Shown here: one piece after another, positions 35,291 through 44,519 of the stretch | How positions within the stretch are numbered: position 1 is the stretch's first letter | How the letters are laid out: every line of letters starts with the position of its first letter | DNA from: Solidesulfovibrio alcoholivorans DSM 5433 | GTDB lineage: Bacteria; Desulfobacterota; Desulfovibrionia; Desulfovibrionales; Desulfovibrionaceae | Assembly: GCF_000702665.1 (NCBI RefSeq) | Contig: NZ_JNJA01000001.1 | Location: forward strand, 248,001 to 312,000 | Length of the DNA stretch: 64,000 nt | Reading direction: 5' to 3' | Made by a program: the position numbers and the translations under genes | The notes under the pieces: generated by a model | Told to the model about the DNA's origin: nothing | Databases searched by the model: none | The model's input: the letters and a program-made list of their open reading frames with translations, nothing else

Positions 35291-36115
35291 ATGGATGACG
35301 CCGGGATGCTGGCCCTTTGGGGCATGACGCTGGACGAGAAGATCGCCGCCTCCAAGGCGGTGCTCGCCTCGGCCATGGCGCGCTTCGGCCGGGACTTCTG
35401 GCTGGCCTGGACCGGGGCCAAGGACAGCACGCTGGTCCTGTGGCTCGCCCGGGAGGCCTGCGCCGAAAAAGGCCTGCCCATGCCCCGGGTGCTGACCATC
35501 GACGAAGGCGACCCCTTCGAGGAGGTCACGGCCTTCCAGCAGCGCATGGTCAGGGAATGGGAGCTTGCGCTGACGACGGCATCCAACACGGAGGTCCTGG
35601 CGAAAAAGCCGCGCATCGGCGACTACATCGCCGTGGCCGACCTGTCGCCGGAGAGCCGGGCCGAGGTGGAGCGGGCAGGCTTCACCGGTCCGGGCTTTCC
35701 CTTCGACCCGGAATCCCCCGTGGGCAACCAGCTCATGAAAGTCGCGCCCATGAACGCGTTCCTGCGCCAGGCCAAGGTGGCCGCCCTGGCCACGGCCATC
35801 CGCTGGGACGAACACCCGGCCCGGGCCGGCGAGGACTACGAAAGCCCGCGCCAGGACCCGCCCCACCTGCGCGTGCATCCCATCCTGCACATGCGCGAAG
35901 CCGACGTGTGGGACATCACCCTCTCGCAGGGCATTCCCTTCTGCGAACTCTACCGCCAGGGCTACCGGAGCCTCGGCACCAAGACCGGCACCGAACGCAA
36001 GAGCGACCTGCCCGCCTGGGAGCAGGACCTGACCGACCGCTCCGGCGAACGCGCCGGCCGGGACCAGGACAAGGAAGAAGCCATGGAGCAGTTGCGCTCC
36101 CTGGGCTACATGTAG
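35291..36115 (+). CDS. CysD/PAPS-reductase-family ATP pyrophosphatase-like protein
   Basis: 274 aa from ATG 35291 (GGGAG six bases upstream); ATG 35264 is an alternative. PP-loop WTGAKDSTLVLWL at ~37. The C-terminal part (ELYRQGYRSLGTKTGTERKSDLPAWEQDL, then DRSGERAGRDQDKEEAMEQLRSLGYM) resembles CysD, the sulfate adenylyltransferase small subunit. The ECGLH-type catalytic cysteine of PAPS reductase is absent, and no CysN partner is adjacent. Dissimilatory sulfate reducers use Sat-type ATP sulfurylase, so a role in another adenylation or thiolation is plausible. The exact substrate is unknown. Confidence 0.75.
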   Translation: MDDAGMLALWGMTLDEKIAASKAVLASAMARFGRDFWLAWTGAKDSTLVLWLAREACAEKGLPMPRVLTIDEGDPFEEVTAFQQRMVREWELALTTASNTEVLAKKPRIGDYIAVADLSPESRAEVERAGFTGPGFPFDPESPVGNQLMKVAPMNAFLRQAKVAALATAIRWDEHPARAGEDYESPRQDPPHLRVHPILHMREADVWDITLSQGIPFCELYRQGYRSLGTKTGTERKSDLPAWEQDLTDRSGERAGRDQDKEEAMEQLRSLGYM

Positions 36116-36140
36116 CGTTTCCCCGCCGCGCCGCCGGAGA

Positions 36141-36539
36141 CTACCAGAGAAAAGCGAGACGGGACAGCCCGGTTTTCCCGACGACGACGTTTTGCGTGCG
36201 CGAAGCGCCGCGCGCCGTGGCCGTGACGGCGTAGCGGCCGGGCGGCAGGCGCAGCAGCAGGATCGGGCCCTCGGCCGTCAGCTGCGTCGCCACGGGACCG
36301 CGTATGGCCACAGGCACGTCGCCGAGATAGGCCCGGTCCGCCCGGGCGAATTCGAGCTTCAGGGAATACGCGCCGGCCATGGCGTCCATGGCCGCCCGCT
36401 CGTCGGTGCCGATGCCGCCGGTGACGTAGGGAATGCCCTCTGCCGTCGTCCGGGCCGTTTGCGCCGCCAGGGGCGCGGACAGGAGCAGGCACGCCGCCAG
36501 ACAGATTCGGGACAGAAAAACCTTTGTTTCCCCAAGCAT
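36141..36539 (-). CDS. small exported protein of unknown function
   Basis: 132 aa from ATG 36539 (GGAGG upstream). Signal peptide (~1-25, ALAAQ). The mature part ends in a beta-sandwich-like segment LRLPPGRYAVTATARGASRTQNVVV, the pattern of PEGA/carboxypeptidase-regulatory-like repeats. A periplasmic or surface-associated role is likely. It follows the exported OB-fold gene by 74 bases on the same strand. Confidence 0.7.
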   Translation of the reverse strand: MLGETKVFLSRICLAACLLLSAPLAAQTARTTAEGIPYVTGGIGTDERAAMDAMAGAYSLKLEFARADRAYLGDVPVAIRGPVATQLTAEGPILLLRLPPGRYAVTATARGASRTQNVVVGKTGLSRLAFLW

Positions 36540-36613
36540 AAAAGCCTCCCCCGGGGCGGCTTCGCCGGGTTGCGCCCTGCGCCGCACGGCACGGGCCAGG
36601 ACGTCGCCGCTGT

Positions 36614-36955
36614 CTACTGCGCCGGCAGCGTGGCGACGAAAAGGCTCAGCGATCCGTCTTCGTCCCGGTAGACATTGCCGGTCAAAGTGACCTGTTTCCC
36701 CTTGAAGCGCTTGTGAAAGGCCTCTTCGGTCTCCAGCGTGATTTCTTCCGGGGTCAGCACGAGGTAGGTCGTGCCCTCGTCCGTGGTGAGCAGCAGGCCG
36801 TCGCTATAGTCCTCTTCGATCACGCCGGTGATGCTCACGCCGGATTTTATCGGCCGCATGTCCTCGTCGGGCGTGGCCGCCAGGGCCAGGCCCGCCGCGA
36901 AAAGCCAGACCATCAGGATGGCCGTCGCCGCAACGGTCGTTCGCAACGTCTTCAT
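36614..36955 (-). CDS. small exported OB-fold-like protein
   Basis: 113 aa with GGAGG before ATG 36955. Signal peptide (~1-26, ALA-A). The mature ~85 residues alternate short strands (GVSITGVIEEDYSDGLLLTTDEGTTYLVL; GKQVTLTGNVYRDEDGSLSLFV), a five-strand pattern typical of small secreted OB-folds. Function unknown. Probably co-transcribed with the following small exported protein. Confidence 0.7.
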   Translation of the reverse strand: MKTLRTTVAATAILMVWLFAAGLALAATPDEDMRPIKSGVSITGVIEEDYSDGLLLTTDEGTTYLVLTPEEITLETEEAFHKRFKGKQVTLTGNVYRDEDGSLSLFVATLPAQ

Positions 36956-37113
36956 GCCGCCTCCGCGCGACGTTTCGGATGGAGAAAATCCTGCCCCGGC
37001 GGGCGCGCGCCGCCGGGACGATTTGCCTTTATACCGGATCGGGCCGGTCGGCAATAACCCGCCAACTGCTCGGATGCCTTGCCAAAAAACATTTCTCCGG
37101 CGTATGTTGGGCC

Positions 37114-38658
37114 ATGACCGGCAAAGCAAAACCCCACACCCTTTCCTGCGCCCCGCGCACGCCCCTGACCGGGGGCCTGTTCGCGTTGCTGCGGGCCTCG
37201 GCCGAGGCCGATCCCGACGGCGCGGCCATCCTGTGCGGCGAGGCCGTCGTGCGCCATGCCCAGCTCGCCGAGGACGTGGCCCGGCTCTCCCGCGCGCTGA
37301 CCGCGCTCGGCCTCGACAAGGGCGCGCGCCTTGGCGTCTGGGGCCGCAAGACGACGCAAGCCGTGACTGCGTTCCTGGCAGCCGCCGCGGCCGGGGCCGT
37401 TTTCTTCCCCGTGGACCCCAACCAGCCCCCGGACGTCGTGCGCGCCGTTCTCGAGCGCCTGCGGCCGGCCGTGCTGTGCGTGGCCGCGGAATTTCTCCCC
37501 GCCCTCGAAGCGCTTTTCCCCGGACCGCGCCCCTTCGCCGTGGCGGTCATGGACGGGCCGGCCACGGGCGGCCTGCCCTGTCTGCGCGACCTGGCGGCCG
37601 GGCCCTATCCCGAAGCCCTGCCCGAGGTCGGGCCGGACGACCCGGTCTATTTGAACTTCACCTCCGGCACCACGGGCGCGCCCAAGGGCGCGGTGACCAC
37701 GCTCGGCAACCTGCTGGCCAATACCGAAGCCAGCGTTTCCGCCTTCGGGCTGACTCCCGACGACGTGCACCTGTGCATGATGCCGGTGTTCGTCCATCCC
37801 CACGAGACGCTCCTGCGGCCGCTCGCCCTCGGCGGGCCCATGGTCCTGTGCGACCGGGTTTCGGCCAAGGCCGTGGCCACGGCGTGCCGCCGCCACAAGG
37901 TCACGGCCCTGATGGCCGTGGCCGCCATCTACGAAACCCTGCTGCGCCTGCCGGCCGGGGCGGACAACCCCCTCGCCACGGTGCGCGTGGCCGAATCCGG
38001 TGGCATGCACGTGCCCGCGGCCCTGGCCGCGGGGCTTGCGCGGCGCTTCGGCACGGCCATCCTGCCCGTGTGGGGCTCGACCGAAACCACGGGCGTGGCC
38101 CTGGCCAACCGACCGGGCGAGGCCCACGCGCCCTGCCGCCTGGGCCGGCCCGTACCGGGCTACGTCGTGCGGGTGCTGGACGAGGACGGCAACGACGCCC
38201 GGGACGGCGAGCCGGGCGAGCTGGTGATCTCCGGGCCCGGAGTCTGCCCGGGCTATTTCGGAGAGGAGCCCCGGCCGGAATTCCGCCTTTTCGGCGGACG
38301 GTTCCGCACGGGCGACATCGTGCGCCGCGAGGCAGACGGCGCGTACTTCTTCGCCGGCCGCCAGAGCATGCTGCTCAAGGTCGGCGGCATGAAGGTCTTT
38401 CCGGTGGAAATCGAGGAAGCGCTGCGGGCGCACCCGGACGTGGCCGAGTGCATCGTGGTGCCCGTGGCCGATGCGCTGCGCGGCGAGGCGGCCAAGGCCG
38501 TGGCCGTGCCGCGAACCGGCGCGACGCTTTCCCCCGGCGAACTGCGGCGCTACCTGGCGACGCGGCTGCACCGCATGAAAATGCCGCGGGTGATCGAGAT
38601 CCGCGACGCCCTGCCCAGAACCCCAGGAGGCAAGATCGCATGGCGCGCCCTCGCGTAG
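37114..38658 (+). CDS. AMP-dependent acyl-CoA synthetase/ligase
   Basis: 514 aa ANL-superfamily adenylating enzyme. Phosphate loop YLNFTSGTTGAPKGAVTT, adenine-binding WGSTETTGVAL, ribose-binding FRTGDIV, hinge and the catalytic Lys507 in RTPGGKIAWRAL. It activates a carboxylic acid to the acyl-adenylate and transfers it to CoA or a carrier; the acid is unknown. The ATG at 37114 has only a weak ribosome site. Its end overlaps the DUF362 gene by 19 bases, so the pair is co-translated. Confidence 0.88.
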   Translation: MTGKAKPHTLSCAPRTPLTGGLFALLRASAEADPDGAAILCGEAVVRHAQLAEDVARLSRALTALGLDKGARLGVWGRKTTQAVTAFLAAAAAGAVFFPVDPNQPPDVVRAVLERLRPAVLCVAAEFLPALEALFPGPRPFAVAVMDGPATGGLPCLRDLAAGPYPEALPEVGPDDPVYLNFTSGTTGAPKGAVTTLGNLLANTEASVSAFGLTPDDVHLCMMPVFVHPHETLLRPLALGGPMVLCDRVSAKAVATACRRHKVTALMAVAAIYETLLRLPAGADNPLATVRVAESGGMHVPAALAAGLARRFGTAILPVWGSTETTGVALANRPGEAHAPCRLGRPVPGYVVRVLDEDGNDARDGEPGELVISGPGVCPGYFGEEPRPEFRLFGGRFRTGDIVRREADGAYFFAGRQSMLLKVGGMKVFPVEIEEALRAHPDVAECIVVPVADALRGEAAKAVAVPRTGATLSPGELRRYLATRLHRMKMPRVIEIRDALPRTPGGKIAWRALA

Positions 38659-39866
38659 CCCTGGCCTCGCGGCCAGTGCCGGAATCGCCCACGGAATTTA
38701 CGGAAAAGAGCTTGAAGCTCGTGCGCGACCTCGTCGCGGAGGCCGTGGCCGCCTGCTGCGACCTTGCGGCCCTTGCGCGCGGTCAGGTCGTGCTGGTCAA
38801 ACCCAACCTCGTGCGGCCCGATCCCCGCAACCCCTGTGCCGTGGTCACGGACGAGCGCGTGCTCCTGGCCGTCGTGGGGCTCCTTCGCGACGCGGGCGCG
38901 GCCAAGGTGCTGGTCGGCGACAACCCGGGCTACGGATTGTCGCTGTTCGAAGCCCTTGCCTGTATGGCGGATTTCACCCGCCGCGTCGCGGCCGCGGGCG
39001 GCGAAATCGTCTCCTTCGACCACTGCGGCAGCGAGGCCGTGCCCAATCCCGGAGCCTTCGTCTTCGACCCGGTGCGCCTGCCGCGCGCCCTGCTCGACGC
39101 CGACGTGCTGGTCGACCTGCCCAAGATGAAGACCCACGTGCACACGCTCGTGACCCTTGGCATCAAGAACCTCTATGGCCTCGTCTGCGACGACGAGCGC
39201 ATGTTCAGCCACCGCAACGACATCAACGCCAAGGTGGTGGACGTGCTGCGCCTGGCCCGACCCCGGCTCACGGTCCTCGACGGCCTGTGGGCGGTGCAGG
39301 GGCAGGCCCCGCTTTCGGGCTCGGCCGTGCCGGACATGAACGTGATCGCGGCCGGCACGGACGTGTGCGCCGTGGACACGGTGGCGGCCGACCTCATGGG
39401 CATCGGCGCGCACGAGGTGGCCATGCTGCGTCTGGCCCGGCAGGAGGGGCTCGGCGAGACGGACCTCTCCGCCATCGAGGTCGTGGGCGCGGACCCGGCG
39501 GGGCTTCGCCGCGCGTTCGCCCGGCCGGTCATCGGCTGCGCCGGGGCCTACGACGCCGTGCGCGTGCACGAGGGCGGGGCGTGCATGGGCTGCCTGTCGG
39601 CGCTGCGCCATGCGCTGGACAAGCTCGCGGGCGAAGGGGCGTTCGCCGGCCGCAAGCCGGTCACGCTCTATGTCGGCGTGCCCATGCCCGAGCGGCGCAG
39701 CCTGTTGCGCCGCGACGGGGAACTGTGGTGCTTCGGGGCCTGCGCCGCGCCGCTCGCCTACGAAACCCACGGCCAGGCCCCGGCGGCGCACTGCGTGCCC
39801 GGCTGCCCGCCGCACATCCTCGACTTCTACAAGGCCTACAAGGCGCGCTACGGCAACGGGGCGTAA
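38640..39866 (+). CDS. DUF362-domain protein
   Basis: 408 aa. The DUF362 core is recognisable: VVLVKPNLVRPDPRNPCAVVTD, DVLVDLPKMKTHVHTLVTLGIKNLYG, and AVDTVAADLMGI. The C-terminal ~100 residues are cysteine-rich (CMGC...CFGACAAPLAYE...HCVPGCPPH) but lack a standard 2[4Fe-4S] ferredoxin pattern; they could bind an Fe-S cluster. AGGAGG lies upstream of ATG 38640 inside the ligase gene. Function of the family is unsettled. The tight coupling suggests both proteins act on the same acyl substrate. Confidence 0.85.
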   Translation: MARPRVALASRPVPESPTEFTEKSLKLVRDLVAEAVAACCDLAALARGQVVLVKPNLVRPDPRNPCAVVTDERVLLAVVGLLRDAGAAKVLVGDNPGYGLSLFEALACMADFTRRVAAAGGEIVSFDHCGSEAVPNPGAFVFDPVRLPRALLDADVLVDLPKMKTHVHTLVTLGIKNLYGLVCDDERMFSHRNDINAKVVDVLRLARPRLTVLDGLWAVQGQAPLSGSAVPDMNVIAAGTDVCAVDTVAADLMGIGAHEVAMLRLARQEGLGETDLSAIEVVGADPAGLRRAFARPVIGCAGAYDAVRVHEGGACMGCLSALRHALDKLAGEGAFAGRKPVTLYVGVPMPERRSLLRRDGELWCFGACAAPLAYETHGQAPAAHCVPGCPPHILDFYKAYKARYGNGA

Positions 39867-39878
39867 GCGTCCAAGCCC

Positions 39879-40970
39879 TTACGGCCGCCCGTCCATGAAG
39901 TGGAAATCGTGCCCGAGGGACGCTTCCTCGGCCAGGGCGCGGGGCAGGGCCGTTTCCTCGAGGTCGCGCAGGACGTCCGCGCCGACGATTTCGGCGAGGT
40001 AGGCGAAAATCGCCCCGAGCGCCCCGGGATCGCCCTGAGGGATGTCCTGCGCCGGGGACGCCAGGCCGCAATCCCCGGCCACGGTCCGCACGAGCAGCGG
40101 ATACGCGGCAAAAGCCGCCGCAACGGCCGCCATGGCCACGCCCCCCGCGCCGCTTCCCGCAAATGCGCCCTCCAGGCGCGCGAACACGGCCGCGAATTTG
40201 GCCAGCGCCAGGTAGACGAGCAGCGGGCAGCCGCATTCGGCCGCAATGGCCTTGGCCTCGTTGAGTTCCAGGGCCATGACCTTCAGGATGGCCGCGGGTT
40301 CGCCCTGGGCGATGAGCGCGGCGTAGGCGTCGGCGAGATAGAGCGCGTCGCGGCGCACGCACTGCGCCCGGCCGATCCGCCGCGTCTGGAGCACGGTTCC
40401 CCTTTCGGGCAGGGCCACACGCCAGCCGCGCTGCCGCACCTTGCGGCAGAAATGCCAGTCCTCGTGGGTGGCCCGGTCGTAGTCCCCAAGCCCGCCCACG
40501 GCGTCGAAGACGTCCTTGCGCATAAGCCAGAGGCCGCCCCGGGCGAACCCCCGCTCCTCCTCCCCGGCCTTGGCCAGGGAGGCGAAGTGGCGCGCCGCGG
40601 ACAGGCTGTCGCCGTGGTTTTTCTCGAGGATGCGCGCGCCGACCAAGCCGACGCCCGGGTCCCGGGCGAGCTCCAGCGCGCCGTAAAACCACAGCGCGTC
40701 CCAGGCGATGTCGCTGTCCGCGGACAGAATGTAGGGCCCGGCGGCCCGGGCCAGCCCGCTGCGCTTGGCAAAGGCCGGGCCCTGGTTGGCCGCGTGGCGC
40801 ACGACGAGCTGCCGGTCGGCGAAGGGACCGGGCGGTGCGACAAACGGCGCGTCCGAGCCGTCGTCCACGACCACGACCTGGCCGACGACGGAAGAAAACC
40901 GCTCGAGGCGGCGCAACAGGGACAATACGAAGCCGTTGTCGTTGTACGTGTAGGTGACGACCGAAAGCAT
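39879..40970 (-). CDS. family 2 glycosyltransferase
   Basis: 363 aa. GT-A domain: LSVVTYTYNDNGFVLSLLRRL, VVVVDDGSDAPF, the metal motif ADSDIAWDALW, and HEDWHFCRKVRQRGW. The C-terminal ~130 residues are mainly helical and alanine-rich with no clear membrane anchor, which is unusual for the family. ATG 40970 is preceded by a G-rich site. It follows the DsrE gene by 66 bases on the same strand and converges on the DUF362 gene with 12 bases between stops. Confidence 0.85.
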   Translation of the reverse strand: MLSVVTYTYNDNGFVLSLLRRLERFSSVVGQVVVVDDGSDAPFVAPPGPFADRQLVVRHAANQGPAFAKRSGLARAAGPYILSADSDIAWDALWFYGALELARDPGVGLVGARILEKNHGDSLSAARHFASLAKAGEEERGFARGGLWLMRKDVFDAVGGLGDYDRATHEDWHFCRKVRQRGWRVALPERGTVLQTRRIGRAQCVRRDALYLADAYAALIAQGEPAAILKVMALELNEAKAIAAECGCPLLVYLALAKFAAVFARLEGAFAGSGAGGVAMAAVAAAFAAYPLLVRTVAGDCGLASPAQDIPQGDPGALGAIFAYLAEIVGADVLRDLEETALPRALAEEASLGHDFHFMDGRP

Positions 40971-41036
40971 CACGCCCGCCCCTTGCCGCGCTGGCCCGGA
41001 CGGCGCGATCCGCAACCGTCTCCTGCCAACCGCAGC

Positions 41037-41393
41037 CTACAGCGAAATCACCTTGGATTCGGCGGCGAGGTCGATCAGGTCGGCGGCGGTGCTGATCGCG
41101 TAGCCCTGGGGCAGGTCGTCCGCGCCGATCATGCGGGATGCGGCGCATGGTTTGCACACGAGGATCTTCACGCCCTTGGCCTGCAACTCCCGGATCTGGT
41201 CGATCATGGCGTCGCCCGTGGGGATGCGCACGTTTTCGGCCATGCCAAGGTTGGCCCAGTACACGGCGTCGTCGAGCAGGAACACCGTGACGTCGTGCCC
41301 CTTGCCGGCCGCGACCTTGGCCAGGAACATGGCGCGCACCGCCCGCACCGGGGCTTCGGGACCGCAGGACAGGGTGACGAGAAACTTGGCCAT
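41037..41393 (-). CDS. DsrE-family protein
   Basis: 118 aa, full length for a single DsrE/TusD-like domain. MAKFLVTLSCGPEAPVRAVRAMFLAKVAAGKGHDVTVFLL is the typical first half; the second half carries CKPCAASR near residue 80, where sulfur-carrier members have their cysteine. It may relay persulfide sulfur or be a structural paralogue. GGAGG precedes the ATG. Confidence 0.88.
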   Translation of the reverse strand: MAKFLVTLSCGPEAPVRAVRAMFLAKVAAGKGHDVTVFLLDDAVYWANLGMAENVRIPTGDAMIDQIRELQAKGVKILVCKPCAASRMIGADDLPQGYAISTAADLIDLAAESKVISL

Positions 41394-41530
41394 AGCGCCT
41401 CCGTATTGGATCTGTTTCAGGGAATGCCTACCACGTGAATCAAAAATTCAAGTATTTCGACGATACGCCGCCCGCTTTAGATGATCAAGCAGGCGCGCGT
41501 CGCCCGCATCGGGTTTGCCGGCCCGGCGCA

Positions 41531-41559
41531 TTGACATGTCTTGCCAATGGGCATAGCCA
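41531..41559 (+). promoter_or_regulatory. candidate promoter of the Ehr operon
   Basis: A consensus -35 TTGACA (41531-41536) with TAGCCA (41554-41559) at 17-bp spacing, about 70 bases before the first operon gene. The -10 is poor, so an activator may be needed. Confidence 0.4.
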
Positions 41560-41631
41560 ACAGCATTTTCCAATATCCTGGGACCAAAGACGCTTTTTGT
41601 TGTCGCAAGGCCCCATGACGAGGTTTTTCCC

Positions 41632-43617
41632 GTGGAATGGCTTCTCGTCTCGGTCGCGCTTTGCCTTGCGGGCGCACTGGCCTCCCTGGCCGCGGGCCGC
41701 GGTTCGGCCGCCAATCTGGCAGGTGCGGCGGGCGCGGTCCTCGGCTGCCTGGCGGCGCTCGCCGCCGTGCTGGGCGGGCCTTTCGACGCCGCCGTCGGCC
41801 TGACCCTGCCCTGGGGGCTTCCCGTCGGCGCGTTCGCCCTGGGCCTCGACCCGGTCAGCCGCCTGTTCCTGCTGCCGGTGTGCGTCCTTGGCGCGGCGTG
41901 CGCCGTTTCCGGCGCGGCCGCCCTGGGCGGGGAGCACGGCAGCACGGAACGCACCGGCCCCCACTGGTTCTTCTACAACCTGCTCCTGGCGGGCCTCGTC
42001 CTGGTCATGACCGCCCGGGACGCGGTCCTTTTCCTCATCGCCTGGGAACTGATGTCCCTGGCCCCGTTTTTCCTCATCGCCCACCACGATGAGGAAGCCG
42101 AGGTCCGGGAGGCATCCTGGATCTACCTCGTGGCCGCGCATCTCGGCGCGGTGTGCGTCATCGCCTTTTTCGTCCTGCTGTGGGCGGGCGCGGGCCAGAC
42201 CGGCTTCGACGCCCTGCGCCTGGCCACCGCCGACGGCCGGCTCGCGGCCCCGGCCGTGCCGTTTACGCTCGCCCTTATCGGTTTCGGGGCCAAGGCCGGC
42301 TTCGTGCCCTTCCATGTCTGGCTGCCCGAAGCCCACCCGGCCGCGCCGAGCCATGTCTCGGCCGTACTCTCCGGGGCCATGATCAACGCCGGGCTCTACG
42401 GCCTGTGGCGCGCCCTGGAGCTGCTCGGCCCCACGGCTCCCTGGCAGGGCTGGACGCTCGTCGCCCTGGGCTGCGTCACCGCCCTCTCCGGCATCCTCCA
42501 GGCCCTGGCCCAGGGCAACCTCAAGCGCCTGCTCGCCTATTCCAGCGTCGAAAACATGGGCATCATCCTTTTGGGCATCGGCGTCGGCTGCGTGGGCCGC
42601 CAGGCGGACGCGCCCGCCGTGGCCGCGCTGGGGTTTTGCGCCGCGCTTTTCCACATGCTCAACCACGCGGCCTTCAAGGGCACGCTCTTCCTGTGCGCCG
42701 GCGAGGTGCTCCATGGCGTGGGCAGCGTGCGCCTGGCCCACCTGGGCGGGCTCGGCAAGCGCATGCCGCTCGTGGGCGCGGCCTTCGCCCTGGCCGCGGC
42801 CGGCATCGCCGCCCTGCCGCCCCTGGCCGGGTTCGCCGGCGAGCTGACCCTGGCCGTGGCCATGTTCCACGGCCTCGACCTGCCCGGGCTCTTGCCCAAG
42901 GCCGGATTTTCCGCGGCCATGGCCGCCCTGGCCGCCGTGGGCGGCTTCGCCCTGGCCGCCCTGGCCAAGGCCGAAGGCATGGCCTTTCTCGGCGAGCCCC
43001 GCACGCCGGCCGCAGCCGCCGCCCATGCGCCGGGCAACGACGCCATCGCCCCTATTCTCCTCCTGGCCGGCTGCTGCGTGGCTGCGGCCGTGGCCGCGCC
43101 GGCGCTTTTTTCCCTGGCCATGAAGGCCGCCCTGACCTTCCCCGGCTTAGACGCCGCCCCGGCCCGCGCCGCGGCGGCCAACGCGCAAGGCATGCAGGGA
43201 GGCGTCGCGACCGTGCTCGGCGTCCTGCTCGTGCTCGTGGCCGTCATCCTTTTCTTGCGCCGCCGCCTGCTCGCCGCCACCGGCGTGCGCCGCGAGCCGA
43301 CCTGGGGCTGCGGCTACGCCGCCCCGACCGCGCGCATGCAGTACGGGCCGGCCTCCTTTGTCGAACCGGCGGCGCGGCTGCTGTCCGGCCCCATGGGCCA
43401 GACCAGCCGACTGGACATGGCCCCTGGCTATTTCCCCGCCGGCGCGCGCCTCGTCGTCGCGGCCCCGGACCGGATCAAGAACGCGGTGTTCACCCCGGCC
43501 TTCGAACTGGTGGCCAAGGCCTGCGACGCCCTCAAGGTAGTGCAGCACGGCCGGGTCCATCTGTACATCCTTTACGTGCTGGCCACACTGGTCCTGCTGC
43601 TGGCCTGGAAGCTTTGA
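41632..43617 (+). CDS. NuoL/HyfB-type antiporter-like subunit of an Ehr complex
   Basis: 661 aa with about 15-16 membrane helices. It has the Mrp/NuoL proton-channel core (AWELMSLAPFFLIAHHDEE; KAGFVPFHVWLPEAHPAAPSHVSAVLSGAMI; RLLAYSSVENMGI), including the conserved Lys/Glu/His residues of the channel. Closest in layout to HyfB/HycC. It probably pumps protons or sodium in the membrane arm. GTG start at 41632. First of six tightly packed genes (spacers 1-10 bases). Confidence 0.92.
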   Translation: MEWLLVSVALCLAGALASLAAGRGSAANLAGAAGAVLGCLAALAAVLGGPFDAAVGLTLPWGLPVGAFALGLDPVSRLFLLPVCVLGAACAVSGAAALGGEHGSTERTGPHWFFYNLLLAGLVLVMTARDAVLFLIAWELMSLAPFFLIAHHDEEAEVREASWIYLVAAHLGAVCVIAFFVLLWAGAGQTGFDALRLATADGRLAAPAVPFTLALIGFGAKAGFVPFHVWLPEAHPAAPSHVSAVLSGAMINAGLYGLWRALELLGPTAPWQGWTLVALGCVTALSGILQALAQGNLKRLLAYSSVENMGIILLGIGVGCVGRQADAPAVAALGFCAALFHMLNHAAFKGTLFLCAGEVLHGVGSVRLAHLGGLGKRMPLVGAAFALAAAGIAALPPLAGFAGELTLAVAMFHGLDLPGLLPKAGFSAAMAALAAVGGFALAALAKAEGMAFLGEPRTPAAAAAHAPGNDAIAPILLLAGCCVAAAVAAPALFSLAMKAALTFPGLDAAPARAAAANAQGMQGGVATVLGVLLVLVAVILFLRRRLLAATGVRREPTWGCGYAAPTARMQYGPASFVEPAARLLSGPMGQTSRLDMAPGYFPAGARLVVAAPDRIKNAVFTPAFELVAKACDALKVVQHGRVHLYILYVLATLVLLLAWKL

Positions 43618-43618
43618 C

Positions 43619-44515
43619 ATGCAGCCTTTGCTCCATCCCCTCCTGGCCCTGCTGCTCGCCCCCCTGCTCCTCGGCATCATCAACCGGGTCAAGGCCCGTT
43701 TTGCCGGACGCCAGGGCAGGCCGCTGCTTCAGACCTATTTTGACCTGGCCAAGCTCCTGCGCAAAGGAGTGGTCATAAGCCGCACCGCTTCCTGGATGTT
43801 CGCCGCAGGGCCAACCGTGTCCCTGGCCGCCGTCTGTTGCGCCCTGCTCCTGGTCCCGGCCGGGGGACAGGCCGCGACCATGCGCTTCACCGGGGATTTC
43901 ATGCTCATGGCCTACCTGCTCGGGCTTTCCCGGCTGGCCCTGGTGCTGGCCGCCCTGGACACGGGCTCGAGCTTCGAGGGCATGGGCGCAAGCCGCGAGG
44001 CGGTCTTTTCCGCCCTGGCCGAGCCGGTGCTCTTCCTCTGCTTCCTGTGCCTGGCCAGCCGCAGCGAAGGGCTTTCCCTCTCGGCCATGCTCGTCGGCCC
44101 CGGCCCTGCCTTCGCCCCGGAAGGATTTTTCGTGCCGGCCATCCTTTTCGTGCTGCTCCTGGCGGAAAACTCCCGCCTGCCCGTGGACGATCCCAACACC
44201 CACCTCGAGCTCACCATGATCCACGAGGTCATGGTCCTCGACCACAGCGGCCCGGACATGGCCGCCATCGTCTACGGCGCGGCGCTCAAACTCTGGCTTT
44301 TCTGCGCCCTGACGGTCGGCTGCCTGCTGCCGCTTAGGGGGCTGCCGCCCCTTGCCGCCTGGGGCGTCTGGCTTGGCGCCATGGGCGCGACTGCGGCGCT
44401 GGTCGGCGTGGTGGAATCGGTGATGGCAAGGCTTCGCCTCACGCGCGTGCCGCGCCTTCTGGGCGGGGCCGGCGGGCTCGCCGCCCTGGCCCTGGTCCTG
44501 ACCTTGTGGAGGTAG
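43619..44515 (+). CDS. NuoH/HyfC-type membrane subunit
   Basis: 298 aa with about 8 membrane helices. Signature residues of the NuoH/HycD/HyfC family are clear: KARFAGRQGRPLLQTYFDLAKLLRKG near the start and LAENSRLPVDDPNTHLELTMIHE in the central loop, with the acidic residues that line the quinone/cluster-facing cavity. It links the electron-transfer module to the membrane arm. It starts 1 base after the previous stop. Confidence 0.93.
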   Translation: MQPLLHPLLALLLAPLLLGIINRVKARFAGRQGRPLLQTYFDLAKLLRKGVVISRTASWMFAAGPTVSLAAVCCALLLVPAGGQAATMRFTGDFMLMAYLLGLSRLALVLAALDTGSSFEGMGASREAVFSALAEPVLFLCFLCLASRSEGLSLSAMLVGPGPAFAPEGFFVPAILFVLLLAENSRLPVDDPNTHLELTMIHEVMVLDHSGPDMAAIVYGAALKLWLFCALTVGCLLPLRGLPPLAAWGVWLGAMGATAALVGVVESVMARLRLTRVPRLLGGAGGLAALALVLTLWR

Positions 44516-44519
44516 GCGC

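Noticed and set aside
35291..36115. Assigning the gene as PAPS reductase (cysH)
   Set aside because: The C-terminal ECGLH-type cysteine is absent and the ending matches CysD-like proteins better.
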